From NCBI GenBank assembly GCA_015067175.1, contig SVMX01000009.1, positions 1 to 64,000 on the forward strand: a DNA stretch of 64,000 nucleotides, read 5' to 3'. Position 1 is the stretch's first letter. Each line of letters opens with the position of its first letter. Positions 26,523 through 33,462 of the stretch are shown one piece after another. Below the pieces are notes generated by a model. That model made no database searches. It saw only the letters and a list, made by a program, of their open reading frames with translations, and was not told the DNA's origin. Both the position numbers and the translations under genes were made by a program. The stretch comes from Oscillospiraceae bacterium. Its GTDB lineage: Bacteria; Bacillota; Clostridia; Oscillospirales; Ruminococcaceae.

Positions 26523-26930
26523 ATGGAAAACAACGCTTTTCAATTTTTTATGCCGATGAAACCGCCGACTGTTACACACCAAGAAAAGAATATCACTGTC
26601 AAAAACGGCAAGCCCGTTGTCTATGAGCCGCCCGAACTTGCTGACGCCCGCGCTAAGCTTACAGCACACCTTGCGAAATTCGCGCCGAAATCTCCCTATA
26701 CCGAAGGCGTGCGGCTGATAGCAAAATGGTTATTCCCCCGAACTGGTAAGCACAACGATGGCGAATATAAGCTTACAAAGCCCGACACCGACAATCTTAA
26801 CAAATTGTTGAAAGACTGCATGACAAAACTGAATTATTGGAAAGACGATGCGCAGGTAGCTTCTGAAATAATCGAGAAGTTTTACGGCGACGTTCCGGGG
26901 ATATTCATACGAATTGAGGTGATCGAGTGA
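26523..26930 (+). CDS. rusA: RusA-family Holliday junction resolvase
   Basis: 135 residues. The RusA core is clear: KPDTDNLNKLLKDCMTKLNYWKDDAQV contains the catalytic acidic residues, and the protein ends with the VPGIFIRIEVI strand. It cuts four-way junctions to resolve recombining phage DNA before packaging. The ATG at 26523 follows AAAGGA; an ATG 39 bases earlier has no site. Confidence 0.88.
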   Translation: MENNAFQFFMPMKPPTVTHQEKNITVKNGKPVVYEPPELADARAKLTAHLAKFAPKSPYTEGVRLIAKWLFPRTGKHNDGEYKLTKPDTDNLNKLLKDCMTKLNYWKDDAQVASEIIEKFYGDVPGIFIRIEVIE

Positions 26931-27130
26931 TTACTTTCGATGAAGTGAATGCCGCAATGATAAACGGCTCGACCGTAAAGCACACTCATTTGGGTATAAC
27001 CTGCATGTACAAAATACACGGCGTTCTTACTAGATACAGCCCCGAAAAAGGCTGGACGTATTCACTGGAATTACAGGACTTAACATCAGGGTGCTTGGTT
27101 TACACGTCATTTGAAGAAACGGAGGTCTAA
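26927..27130 (+). CDS. Hypothetical early protein (67 aa)
   Basis: Starts at GTG overlapping the rusA stop. The 67 residues are mostly beta-prone (VKHTHLGITCMYKIHGVL, YSLELQD). No family recognised; co-transcribed with its neighbours. Confidence 0.55.
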   Translation: MITFDEVNAAMINGSTVKHTHLGITCMYKIHGVLTRYSPEKGWTYSLELQDLTSGCLVYTSFEETEV

Positions 27131-27131
27131 C

Positions 27132-27314
27132 ATGGGTGAATTGGTAGAAAGCAAGCTTTGCCCGAAGCGCGATAGGTGTAAATACGGTGAGGAGTGTATC
27201 GACACCGATGTATTTCGCGGCGAGTATCTCTGCTTTGAGAGCAACACAGTGAACATCTACGAACACGAGCAGCAGCTTTATGCTGCTTCCAAGAAGAAAG
27301 GACAGAAATCATGA
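27132..27314 (+). CDS. Cys-containing small protein (60 aa)
   Basis: ATG at 27132 follows ACGGAGGTCTAAC. Four Cys residues (CPKRDRCKYGEEC and LCFES) could bind zinc in the way of C4 or CCCH fingers. Function unknown. Its end overlaps the following start. Confidence 0.6.
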   Translation: MGELVESKLCPKRDRCKYGEECIDTDVFRGEYLCFESNTVNIYEHEQQLYAASKKKGQKS

Positions 27315-27709
27315 ACAAATACGAAAAGGCTATCAGATACTTTGAAGAACAGTGCAAAGCACTTGAAGAGCATTGCAAGCGCGGAGGCGATTTTGCTTTG
27401 GGAGCGCTTGAGCATACAAAGACCGCTATCGAAGCCATGAAAAAGCAGGTGCCGAGGGCAGGAATAAACTACAAGCGCAATAGTATTTCTTCCGACTGTC
27501 CCAACTGCGGTCATGATGTTATTTGCATAAATAATAGCGTTATTCATTGTCTACATTGCGGTCAGTTGATTACCCGTGATATTACGTATTGCGTAAATCA
27601 CAAGTGTGTGCGATGCGGTAAGAACGGGCATAAGAGGGTCTGCCCCTACTACGCCGACAAGGTTGACGAGATCCGCAGGATTCATGAGGAGGCAGACAAT
27701 GACAGATAA
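27311..27709 (+). CDS. Zinc-ribbon protein with helical N-terminus
   Basis: 132 residues. Residues 1-45 form a helix like those in other phage early proteins (YEKAIRYFEEQCKALEEHCK), then two zinc-ribbon units: CPNCGHDVICINNSVIHCLHCG and CVRCGKNGHKRVCPYY. Overlaps the next gene by 11 bases. Confidence 0.65.
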   Translation: MNKYEKAIRYFEEQCKALEEHCKRGGDFALGALEHTKTAIEAMKKQVPRAGINYKRNSISSDCPNCGHDVICINNSVIHCLHCGQLITRDITYCVNHKCVRCGKNGHKRVCPYYADKVDEIRRIHEEADNDR

Positions 27710-28097
27710 TGAGATTATCAAGGCTTTGGAGTGTTGCAGTACAGCACAAAATTGTACTCCGTGTAAATATGAACCTAGCGAATATGAAAAAGGCACGGTT
27801 GGTTGTTGCAATGAACTTATGAAAAATGCTCTTGACCTAATCAAGCGACATCAGGCAGAGATTGAGAAGTTGAGCAAGCCTCAAGGCGTTACCTTCCTTG
27901 CGAATGGCATAGAAATACACGCAAAGGACAGTGATGAATATTATAAATTCAAGAGGCTTGTAAAAGCCGATGCAATAACAGAATTTGCGGAAAGGCTTAA
28001 AATTGATGCGGTAGAGGTGAGATATTGCACGTTTTCGGCGGTCGTGCGCGTGGCTGATATTAATACGCTCGTGAAAGAAATGGTGGGTGTAGAATGA
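27699..28097 (+). CDS. Phage protein with Cys-rich head and helical tail
   Basis: 132 residues, start supported by GAGGAGGCAGACA. The head ALECCSTAQNCTPCKYEPSEYEKGTVGCCNELMKNALDLI is the pattern I recall from many gut Clostridia phage and plasmid proteins of unknown function; the C-terminal half (FKRLVKADAITEFAERLKIDAVEV) adds a helical domain also seen alone in such phages. Possibly a fusion of two modules. Confidence 0.65.
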   Translation: MTDNEIIKALECCSTAQNCTPCKYEPSEYEKGTVGCCNELMKNALDLIKRHQAEIEKLSKPQGVTFLANGIEIHAKDSDEYYKFKRLVKADAITEFAERLKIDAVEVRYCTFSAVVRVADINTLVKEMVGVE

Positions 28098-28369
28098 GCA
28101 AATTCGACTATGACGCTTTTGTTGGCGATGAATACCGAGTAGCCGTAAGCAAGGAACGTTACACAAAAGAACAAGCAGCTGAAATTGCAAAGCGCGAGCT
28201 GATGACCGATAGCGTTGAATATGAGCCTGATATCTGCTGGGCATATTACGGCTTCGGCACAAACGATGACGGCGAGCATTATCACGGTTGGTGGCTTGTC
28301 AGAGAAAAATCCATGCGTGGTTGTCCCGTGTGGGTGTTCAGAGAACCACTGAAAGGCGGTGGAGGATGA
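28094..28369 (+). CDS. Hypothetical early protein (91 aa)
   Basis: 91 residues, ATG overlapping the previous stop. Acidic and aromatic-rich C-terminal part (YYGFGTNDDGEHYHGWWLV). Ends with GGGG just before the methylase start. No family recognised. Confidence 0.55.
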   Translation: MSKFDYDAFVGDEYRVAVSKERYTKEQAAEIAKRELMTDSVEYEPDICWAYYGFGTNDDGEHYHGWWLVREKSMRGCPVWVFREPLKGGGG

Positions 28370-29394
28370 GTATATCGATATTGATGGGCGATGCGTTGGA
28401 ACAGCTTTGCACACTGCCGTCGAATAGCATTGACTGTTGTGTGACATCACCGCCTTATTACCACCTCAGAGATTACGGTGTTGACGGACAGATAGGGCAT
28501 GAAGATACTCCTGAGCAATACATAAGCAAGCTAGTTGCTATTTTCGATGAGGTCTATCGGGTGCTAAAACCTGATGGCTCACTGTGGGTAAACATTGCGG
28601 ATAGCTATATGAACAGCGGTAACGGCAGGAATAAAGACGGCATGTGTAATCCTAAATCCTGCCACAACGTACATAGCGCAGGTCAGATGACAGGCACAAT
28701 TGCAAGACCTGCTACACATGCATCAATCAAACCAAAAGACCTCATCGGGATTCCCTGGATGTTGGCTTTTGCGTTACGCGAAAACGGATGGTATTTAAGG
28801 CAAGACATTATATGGAGCAAGCCAAACCCAATGCCTGAGAGTGTTAAAGATAGATGCACAAAATCGCATGAATATATCTTCTTGCTTTCGAGATCTCGGC
28901 ATTACTTTTTCGATGCCGAAGCGATATCTGAGCCTGTTGCCGAAAGTACGCGCCGACGTTTGCTTCAGGATGTCGATAATCAAAAGGGGTCGATGCGGGT
29001 ACCGGGTTTGAATAAGCCTATGAAAGCTTGCGCACCGAGATACGGAGGGAAGAAATATACTGCTACTCCCGAAGTGTTTAACCGAACGAAAAGTGGGAAA
29101 ATGTATGAGCCAAGAGCTAGAAGGAACAAGCGTTCGGTATGGAATGTCAGTACAAAACCTTACAAGGAAGCACATTTTGCGGTGTTTCCTGACACGCTGA
29201 TAACACCATGTATCCTCGCAGGATGTCCAGATGGCGGAACGGTGCTTGACCCGTTCTGCGGAAGCGGCACGACGTTGGTTGCAGCTCAGCGATATGGACG
29301 TAACGGCATCGGCATCGAGATCAATCCAGATTATGTCGCTTTGGCCGAGCGCAGACTTGCAAAGGAGCGTGAACACTTATGCGCCGCAACATGA
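28366..29394 (+). CDS. Orphan DNA methyltransferase, beta-type (TSPPY)
   Basis: 342 residues. The catalytic motif IV TSPPYYHLRDYG is near the N-terminus and the AdoMet motif I DPFCGSGTTLVAAQRYGRNGIGIEINPDY at the C-terminus, the order of group beta N4-cytosine/N6-adenine enzymes. The central about 150 residues form the target-recognition part. No restriction enzyme is nearby, so it probably protects phage DNA from host restriction or marks DNA for packaging. ATG follows GGTGGAGG closely and overlaps the previous gene. Confidence 0.88.
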   Translation: MSISILMGDALEQLCTLPSNSIDCCVTSPPYYHLRDYGVDGQIGHEDTPEQYISKLVAIFDEVYRVLKPDGSLWVNIADSYMNSGNGRNKDGMCNPKSCHNVHSAGQMTGTIARPATHASIKPKDLIGIPWMLAFALRENGWYLRQDIIWSKPNPMPESVKDRCTKSHEYIFLLSRSRHYFFDAEAISEPVAESTRRRLLQDVDNQKGSMRVPGLNKPMKACAPRYGGKKYTATPEVFNRTKSGKMYEPRARRNKRSVWNVSTKPYKEAHFAVFPDTLITPCILAGCPDGGTVLDPFCGSGTTLVAAQRYGRNGIGIEINPDYVALAERRLAKEREHLCAAT

Positions 29395-29573
29395 CCCCGC
29401 TCGAAAAAGCCGAACTCAGGCAGGAACAAAGAAAGAAGTGCCCTCCGTGCTCCGAGTGCCACAACTCGAAGAAGATTGACAACGTCCTGTATTGTAAGGT
29501 TAACGGCAAAATAATCTTACCGAGATTTTACAACGCTTGCTGCTGCCACGGCGAGAGGCTGAAAGGAGATTAA
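29379..29573 (+). CDS. Cys-rich small protein (64 aa)
   Basis: 64 residues overlapping the methylase end. Cys pairs CPPCSEC, LYCK and ACCCHG suggest a zinc-binding fold; N-terminus basic and helical. Unknown function. Confidence 0.6.
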   Translation: MRRNMTPLEKAELRQEQRKKCPPCSECHNSKKIDNVLYCKVNGKIILPRFYNACCCHGERLKGD

Positions 29574-29576
29574 ATC

Positions 29577-29858
29577 ATGGAACGTTTTGTGAAATATGAA
29601 GCAGCTTCAACAAAAGGCGGTGTAAGACACGTTCATTTTGAAAAAGTAATTGATCTTTCAGAAATGATTGTAGTACAAGACCTAAGGCACTTTGTTGTAA
29701 AATACGACAATAAGGAGATAGTGGTTTTAATCAATATAACAAGTTCTGACGAGGTTGCAAAGGAATTTGTGGCAATGATAGAAAACTTCGCAGAAAATGG
29801 CGGAATACTTAATCTTAGCCGATACCAAGAGGAACCGATATACGGTATTTATGTGTAA
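29577..29858 (+). CDS. Hypothetical early protein (93 aa)
   Basis: 93 residues with AAAGGAG upstream. Beta-alpha pattern (MIVVQDLRHFVVKYDNKEIVVLINI, then DEVAKEFVAMIENFAENGG). No family recognised. Confidence 0.55.
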   Translation: MERFVKYEAASTKGGVRHVHFEKVIDLSEMIVVQDLRHFVVKYDNKEIVVLINITSSDEVAKEFVAMIENFAENGGILNLSRYQEEPIYGIYV

Positions 29859-29892
29859 TGAGTTTATAAAACGACCGGAAAGGAATGAAAAC

Positions 29893-30273
29893 ATGAACTG
29901 CAATGTTAAAGATTCACTTAAGCGGCAGATATGCGCTGAAATAGCAGAAACCCTCGACGAACAGCGCATAGTATGGGAGCTGTTGACTATCGTTGTACTT
30001 CACGACGAGTTCGGACTCGGGCAGGAACGTCTTGAACGGTACGGCAGAGCCATGCAGAAGATGTACAACGAGTTTACCAACGAGAGCCGCTTGACCGATA
30101 ATCCTCACCGTCGCGGCGAAAAGAAGATGTCGAATATAGATACAGCAGTTATCCGAATACTTCGCGCACTGAAATCCAACAAAATCGACTATCACCCTAT
30201 TTTGGATATTGTCGATATGAAGATAGACGGCGTGAGCATGGACGATATGCTGGAGAAGATGGAGGGTACATAA
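29893..30273 (+). CDS. Hypothetical helical protein (126 aa)
   Basis: Starts at ATG 29893 (AAGGAATG upstream). Two helical parts: DSLKRQICAEIAETLDEQRIVWELLTIVV and DTAVIRILRALKSNKIDYHPILDIVDMKIDGVSMDDMLEK. No family recognised. Stop overlaps the YopX start. Confidence 0.55.
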   Translation: MNCNVKDSLKRQICAEIAETLDEQRIVWELLTIVVLHDEFGLGQERLERYGRAMQKMYNEFTNESRLTDNPHRRGEKKMSNIDTAVIRILRALKSNKIDYHPILDIVDMKIDGVSMDDMLEKMEGT

Positions 30274-30710
30274 TGCGTGAGATTTTGTTTAGGGGCAAAG
30301 GAAAATATGACGGGATTTGGAAATACGGTTCTTTGGAAAGATTTATGCCTGATAGGTTGGATTTGGCAAATTATTTCATACTCTCCGAAACCGCCGCGCC
30401 CAACGCAACAAGTGTTATTCCCGAAACCGTAGGACAGTTCACAGGCCTTACCGACAGGAACGGGAAGAAGATTTTCGAGGGGGATATTGTAAAAACCCAT
30501 TACGCCAATGCGCCGAAATCAGATTTTATAGAAACCGTAGTATTTCATAACGGAAAGTTTTGCGCATTTCATGAAAATAACGGTTGCAAACAATGGGCTA
30601 TACTTTATGACGGAACGCCACATTTGCGGATTGATAAATCGGTATATATGGATAGTGTTGAGGTTATCGGCAACATTCACGACAACCCCGAATTGCTGAA
30701 AGGAGATTAA
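30273..30710 (+). CDS. YopX-family protein
   Basis: 145 residues. MREILFRGKGKYDGIWKYGSL at the start and FTGLTDRNGKKIFEGDIVK in the middle are hallmarks of the YopX family, common in Gram-positive phages and first named from Bacillus phage SPbeta. The C-terminal VEVIGNIHDNPELL is also typical. The role is unknown. Confidence 0.88.
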   Translation: MREILFRGKGKYDGIWKYGSLERFMPDRLDLANYFILSETAAPNATSVIPETVGQFTGLTDRNGKKIFEGDIVKTHYANAPKSDFIETVVFHNGKFCAFHENNGCKQWAILYDGTPHLRIDKSVYMDSVEVIGNIHDNPELLKGD

Positions 30711-30713
30711 AGC

Positions 30714-30935
30714 GTGAAAAGACTTCAACTTCATAGAAAAATCAGCGAACACCCTGAACTGCTTGATCGACTATCCGACAGTAAAACCGCTGAAATGCTG
30801 CGTCTGCATTACATAGACGGCGTAGAGTGGCAAAGGATTGCGGCTATATATCATTACAGCATAGAAAATATTTACGTCCTCCGCAGAAAAGCTGTTGAGG
30901 AATTACAACGCATTATCGAAAGCGAGGTGAATTAA
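30714..30935 (+). CDS. Small sigma region 4-like HTH protein, candidate late activator
   Basis: 73 residues from GTG. The C-terminal half DGVEWQRIAAIYHYSIENIYVLRRKAVEELQRII looks like sigma-70 region 4. It is the last gene before terminase, where ArpU-type late-gene activators sit in other Firmicute phages. It is the best-placed candidate to bind the TTTACAGTT elements; that is inference. Confidence 0.65.
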   Translation: MKRLQLHRKISEHPELLDRLSDSKTAEMLRLHYIDGVEWQRIAAIYHYSIENIYVLRRKAVEELQRIIESEVN

Positions 30936-30936
30936 T

Positions 30937-31585
30937 CGACTATGCCAACCAAAAAGAAAACCGACTATTTATCCGATGAGATTGAAGTTGCACAGGAAAA
31001 TAAGCCCGTCAAGGGTAAGCGCGGTTCAAAATCAGCTTCGCTTGAACTTAACTGCAAAGCTTCTCCCGAAGTGATGTCCGAAATAATTTCCGATTCCCTC
31101 CATTGGTTTAACCGCCCCATAGTTAAAGACGATAACGAATGCCTTGAACGCCTTGTTGAGTTCTTCGACTATTACGCTAAAACAGGCGGAATCCCTACCG
31201 TAGAGAAAATGTGTCTTTGCTTAGGTGCATCAAAACAAGTTGTTTGGGATTGGCAGAATGGGTCTAAATCCAGCAAGCGAGCGGAATTGATAAAAAATGC
31301 AAAGGGAATTTTGGCAAGTATTGACGCGGATTTAGCTATTCGAGGGCTTATAAATCCAGTGGTCTATATCTTCCGAGGCAAGAACTATTACGGCATGAGA
31401 GATCAGCAAGAGCTTGCGGTCACTCATACAACCCGAATAGAGGACGGAATGTCGCAAGACGAAATACGCCGCCGACTATTGGAGGACTCCAGTTCCGAAG
31501 CTTCACCGACTATCACAGATACACCGACTATTGAAGTCACAGCAGAGGTCAAAGAATAATCGACTATCGACTATTCATCGACTAT
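30937..31585 (+). repeat. Cluster of nine CGACTAT repeats in and around terS, candidate packaging site
   Basis: CGACTAT at 30937, 30962, 31166, 31473, 31507, 31525, 31561, 31568 and 31579, all in the same orientation; two more lie at 30186 and 30768. They fall in all three reading frames of terS and continue past its stop, so coding does not explain them. Confidence 0.75.
30942..31559 (+). CDS. terS: Terminase small subunit
   Basis: 205 residues. The central part CLERLVEFFDYYAKTGGIPTVEKMCLCLGASKQVVWDWQNGSKSSKRAELIKNAKGIL is a helix-turn-helix plus helical core of the type seen in phage small terminases, followed by AIRGLINPVVYIFRGKNYYGMRDQQEL, a motif I recall from terminase small subunits of clostridial phages. 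It would bind the packaging site and load the large subunit. Unusually, the large subunit begins 2.6 kb downstream beyond an accessory island. Confidence 0.75.
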   Translation: MPTKKKTDYLSDEIEVAQENKPVKGKRGSKSASLELNCKASPEVMSEIISDSLHWFNRPIVKDDNECLERLVEFFDYYAKTGGIPTVEKMCLCLGASKQVVWDWQNGSKSSKRAELIKNAKGILASIDADLAIRGLINPVVYIFRGKNYYGMRDQQELAVTHTTRIEDGMSQDEIRRRLLEDSSSEASPTITDTPTIEVTAEVKE

Positions 31586-31599
31586 TTTACAGAATCACA

Positions 31600-31627
31600 C
31601 CGCCTGAGAATTCCGGGCGGTTTTTCT
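31600..31627 (+). terminator. Intrinsic terminator after terS
   Basis: CCGCC / GGGCGG stem with a loop that itself contains GAGAATTC, followed by TTTTTCTG. It ends the early/terS transcript. Confidence 0.8.
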
Positions 31628-31935
31628 GTTGGGGGGATAGATATAGTTATATAATAAAACCTTTTTCTTTTTAATCTACATTATTATAATATATAGGCTT
31701 CTCGGACAACAGCAGCGCGGCGGCGTGTAATATGTGCGCGGCATTATTTGTGAATGTGCTTAATTCGAGCGAGAATGTACCTATTTTGCGTTTTGTGCGT
31801 TTGGGTATATCCCTTTATGCCTAAAGCTATAAAATTGATTTTAGGGGCGATTTTGATTGAAATAGGGGTATGTTTGATTTTGGCTTGTGCTTGCCGCTGT
31901 CAGTATCAGCCGAAAACGTGCGCACAGCGACGCAG

Positions 31936-31968
31936 AAAAGCCCCGAGAAGCTGCGCAGCCTGTCGGGG
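31936..31968 (-). terminator. Second minus-strand terminator
   Basis: CCCCGA (31941) pairs with TCGGGG (31963); minus-strand T-run at 31936-31939. It backs up the terminator at 32054, or ends a separate short RNA between the two. Confidence 0.5.
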
Positions 31969-32053
31969 TAGTGTTGGGATATTATCGGCGGTATCTGGTG
32001 CACCTGCTGCGCGTTATAGGCGGCGCTGGCTTGCTGCAGTTCCGGAGCAAAGG

Positions 32054-32078
32054 AAAAGCCCCACCAAAGCGGCGGGGC
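32054..32078 (-). terminator. Terminator of the minus-strand accessory operon
   Basis: GCCCCACC / GGCGGGGC stem with a short loop and four Ts on the minus strand, directly after the microprotein. Confidence 0.75.
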
Positions 32079-32083
32079 GGTTG

Positions 32084-32149
32084 TTATTGCTTTTTGGCTG
32101 CTGACAACAGGATCAGCACGGGAGCGGCTAAGATCATGAGTATAAACAT
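32084..32149 (-). CDS. Hydrophobic microprotein A (21 aa)
   Basis: A 21-residue ORF starting directly after the stop of the upstream gene, with GGAGGTGACC before the ATG. It is a single hydrophobic segment (MFILMILAAPVLILL) with a Lys-Lys-Gln end. It is clearly related to the 24-residue microprotein encoded at 33379 on the other strand: 14 of 21 positions agree (MF-L-ILA-P--ILL-AAK-Q), although the DNA differs at most third positions. The Ala-Pro inside a membrane helix recalls Fst/Ldr-type toxic peptides, but that comparison is only suggestive. Confidence 0.55.
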   Translation of the reverse strand: MFILMILAAPVLILLSAAKKQ

Positions 32150-32350
32150 TTATGCGGTCACCTCCTTGAGGTTGGGGCAGAGTCCCAAACCGCCATCAAT
32201 GACGGGCGCACGCCTAAAGGCGTTTTTATGCGGGCATTTCTCGGAGCGCTCGCAATGGCGGCACTGTATCGCTATGTATTCGTCCAGAGTGCAGCGGAAT
32301 GCGCTGCGGTTGTACGCTTCGGTGAGCTGGTTTTTGATTGTCTCTGTCAT
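32150..32350 (-). CDS. Cys-containing small protein of the accessory operon (66 aa)
   Basis: 66 residues with AGGAGGTATAAACACC before the ATG. It has four or five Cys/His residues (FRCTLDEYIAIQCRHCERSEKCPHK) able to form a zinc site, then CPNLKEV at the end. Located 15 bases after the preceding gene; same transcript as microprotein A. Function unknown. Confidence 0.65.
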   Translation of the reverse strand: MTETIKNQLTEAYNRSAFRCTLDEYIAIQCRHCERSEKCPHKNAFRRAPVIDGGLGLCPNLKEVTA

Positions 32351-32365
32351 GGTGTTTATACCTCC

Positions 32366-32680
32366 TTATATGTTAAATCCTGCATCTATTTCTGTAATAC
32401 CGCTGTAGTCGTTAGGTTTTGCGATTGTATGCGCCTTGTATCTGTAGCGGCAGGATAAACCATAACAACGCATATCTTCGTCACTGAGCCGCTTTATTTC
32501 GTCTATGACCCAAGTGCAGCCGAAGCACTCGGTTTCGGTTACTGCAAAATGCTCACCGTCAATATCTATCAGTAATCCATTTTTAACACAAGCGGACAGC
32601 GGGAACAAGTACAAATCCGCTTCGTATAAATTTTCGTCGGCCCACTTCTTAGCTTGTTCGATATTAAGTATTTCTAACAT
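32366..32680 (-). CDS. Hypothetical protein, first gene of the minus accessory operon (104 aa)
   Basis: 104 residues with AGGAGGATTCACC before the ATG. The middle (LLIDIDGEHFAVTETECFGCTWVIDEIKRLSDEDM) suggests an alpha/beta fold with a Cys pair. No family recognised. Expressed from the operator-embedded promoter at 32735-32763. Confidence 0.65.
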   Translation of the reverse strand: MLEILNIEQAKKWADENLYEADLYLFPLSACVKNGLLIDIDGEHFAVTETECFGCTWVIDEIKRLSDEDMRCYGLSCRYRYKAHTIAKPNDYSGITEIDAGFNI

Positions 32681-32734
32681 GGTGAATCCTCCTATAATTC
32701 GCGGCGTTTGCCGTGGTTTTTTGTTGTTGTCTGT

Positions 32735-32763
32735 ATTCTACCACGATATCGTGGAGTTGTCAA
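32735..32763 (-). promoter_or_regulatory. Leftward promoter with palindromic operator in its spacer
   Basis: Minus strand TTGACA (32758-32763), 17 bp, TAGAAT (32735-32740). The spacer contains the perfect 14-bp palindrome CCACGATATCGTGG (32741-32754) touching the -10 box. Confidence 0.85.
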
Positions 32764-32797
32764 CACGTTTTCGTGAATAAATACCACGTTTTCGTGG
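32764..32797. promoter_or_regulatory. Two more copies of the palindromic operator
   Basis: CACGTTTTCGTG (32764-32775) and CCACGTTTTCGTGG (32784-32797), just upstream of the leftward promoter. With the sites at 32741 and 33047 this makes four. Confidence 0.8.
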
Positions 32798-33036
32798 AGT
32801 TCTACAAATACATCAAAATTCAAGAGTTTTGCGCACTTTGATTTGTGCAATTTAACAAGCTGCACTATATAAATATATGCGCGTGTATGTGTATGCGATA
32901 GTATAAACGTATCAGCAGCAAGACAACGGAATACCCGCAAGCCTGCGCAGATCTGGAAGGGTACCCCGGGGGGGCTGCATAGGTGCAGGGGGTAGGGGTG
33001 TCTTAACCCTCCGAGTAAAATTTTTTCAAAAAAAGC
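32798..33036. other. Intergenic stretch between the divergent accessory promoters
   Basis: About 240 bases with no supported gene. A minus-strand open frame (32692-33087) crosses the operators and promoters and has no ribosome site. A C/G-run (ccccgggggggc) near 32965 is unusual for this region. Confidence 0.5.
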
Positions 33037-33065
33037 TTGACAAGCGCACGAAAACGTGGTAAAAT
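33037..33065 (+). promoter_or_regulatory. Rightward promoter with the same operator in its spacer
   Basis: TTGACA (33037-33042), 17 bp, TAAAAT (33060-33065). The spacer contains CACGAAAACGTGG (33047-33059), the reverse orientation of the operator upstream, again touching the -10 box. Confidence 0.85.
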
Positions 33066-33106
33066 ATGATAAACGAAATACAAACACGCAGAAAGGATTG
33101 TGTATT

Positions 33107-33376
33107 ATGAATGCGGCAGATGCTATAAAAGCAGCTTTGGCAGATAAGAAAGTTACTCAAAAGCGGCTTGCTGAGATGATGGGATATTCTGGTCAAACAG
33201 CTGTTGGCAACAGGCTCAACAGTAAAATCTCCTGCGATCTCTTAATTGAAATGCTCGAAAAGCTTGATTATGAGGTTGTGATACAGCCGAAAACACAAGG
33301 CAAACGCAAAGAGGGGTCTATTGTGTTGGAACCTAGCGGACTTCCTGATGGACGAAGCAAGAAGAAAGGAGAATAA
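33107..33376 (+). CDS. XRE-type HTH protein, likely regulator of the accessory island
   Basis: 89 residues with GAAAGGA before the ATG. The helix-turn-helix lies in VTQKRLAEMMGYSGQTAVGNRLNSKISCDLLIEMLEKLDYEVVIQPK, a fold used by many Xre repressors of toxin-antitoxin and phage units. Both promoters of the island carry one shared palindrome in their spacer, and this is the only DNA-binding protein in the island, so autorepression is the simplest reading. Confidence 0.75.
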   Translation: MNAADAIKAALADKKVTQKRLAEMMGYSGQTAVGNRLNSKISCDLLIEMLEKLDYEVVIQPKTQGKRKEGSIVLEPSGLPDGRSKKKGE

Positions 33377-33378
33377 CT

Positions 33379-33453
33379 ATGTTTTGGTTATTTGCGATAC
33401 TGGCGGGTCCTGCAATTATTCTGTTGCTTGCTGCGAAAAGGCAAAACAAGTGA
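33379..33453 (+). CDS. Hydrophobic microprotein B (24 aa)
   Basis: A 24-residue ORF two bases after the HTH gene, whose own last codons contain the GAAAGGAG site. One membrane helix (FWLFAILAGPAIILLLAA) and a basic end KRQNK. It pairs with microprotein A on the opposite strand, with which it shares the pattern MF-L-ILA-P--ILL-AAK-Q. Confidence 0.55.
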   Translation: MFWLFAILAGPAIILLLAAKRQNK

Positions 33454-33462
33454 GGTGACGGC

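Larger units (their letters stand above)
31628..32083. other. Gene-poor stretch between terS terminator and the accessory island
   Basis: An AT-rich first 120 bases, then a GC-rich part with two minus-strand terminators. A plus-strand frame at 31817-32104 begins with a plausible membrane helix (MPKAIKLILGAILIEIGVCLIL) but has no ribosome site and then turns into low-quality Arg/Ala sequence; I do not call it a gene. Confidence 0.4.

Noticed and set aside
31817-32104. Possible small membrane protein MPKAIKLILGAILIE... on the plus strand
   Set aside because: No ribosome site; it becomes Arg/Ala-rich and overlaps two minus-strand terminators and microprotein A.
32741-33059. CRISPR-like array from the repeated CACG...CGTG palindromes
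   Set aside because: Only four copies with irregular spacing, each tied to a promoter or its upstream region; they are operators.
32692-33087. A 131-codon minus-strand ORF across the accessory promoters
   Set aside because: It overlaps two promoters and four operators, has no ribosome site, and its protein is unstructured.
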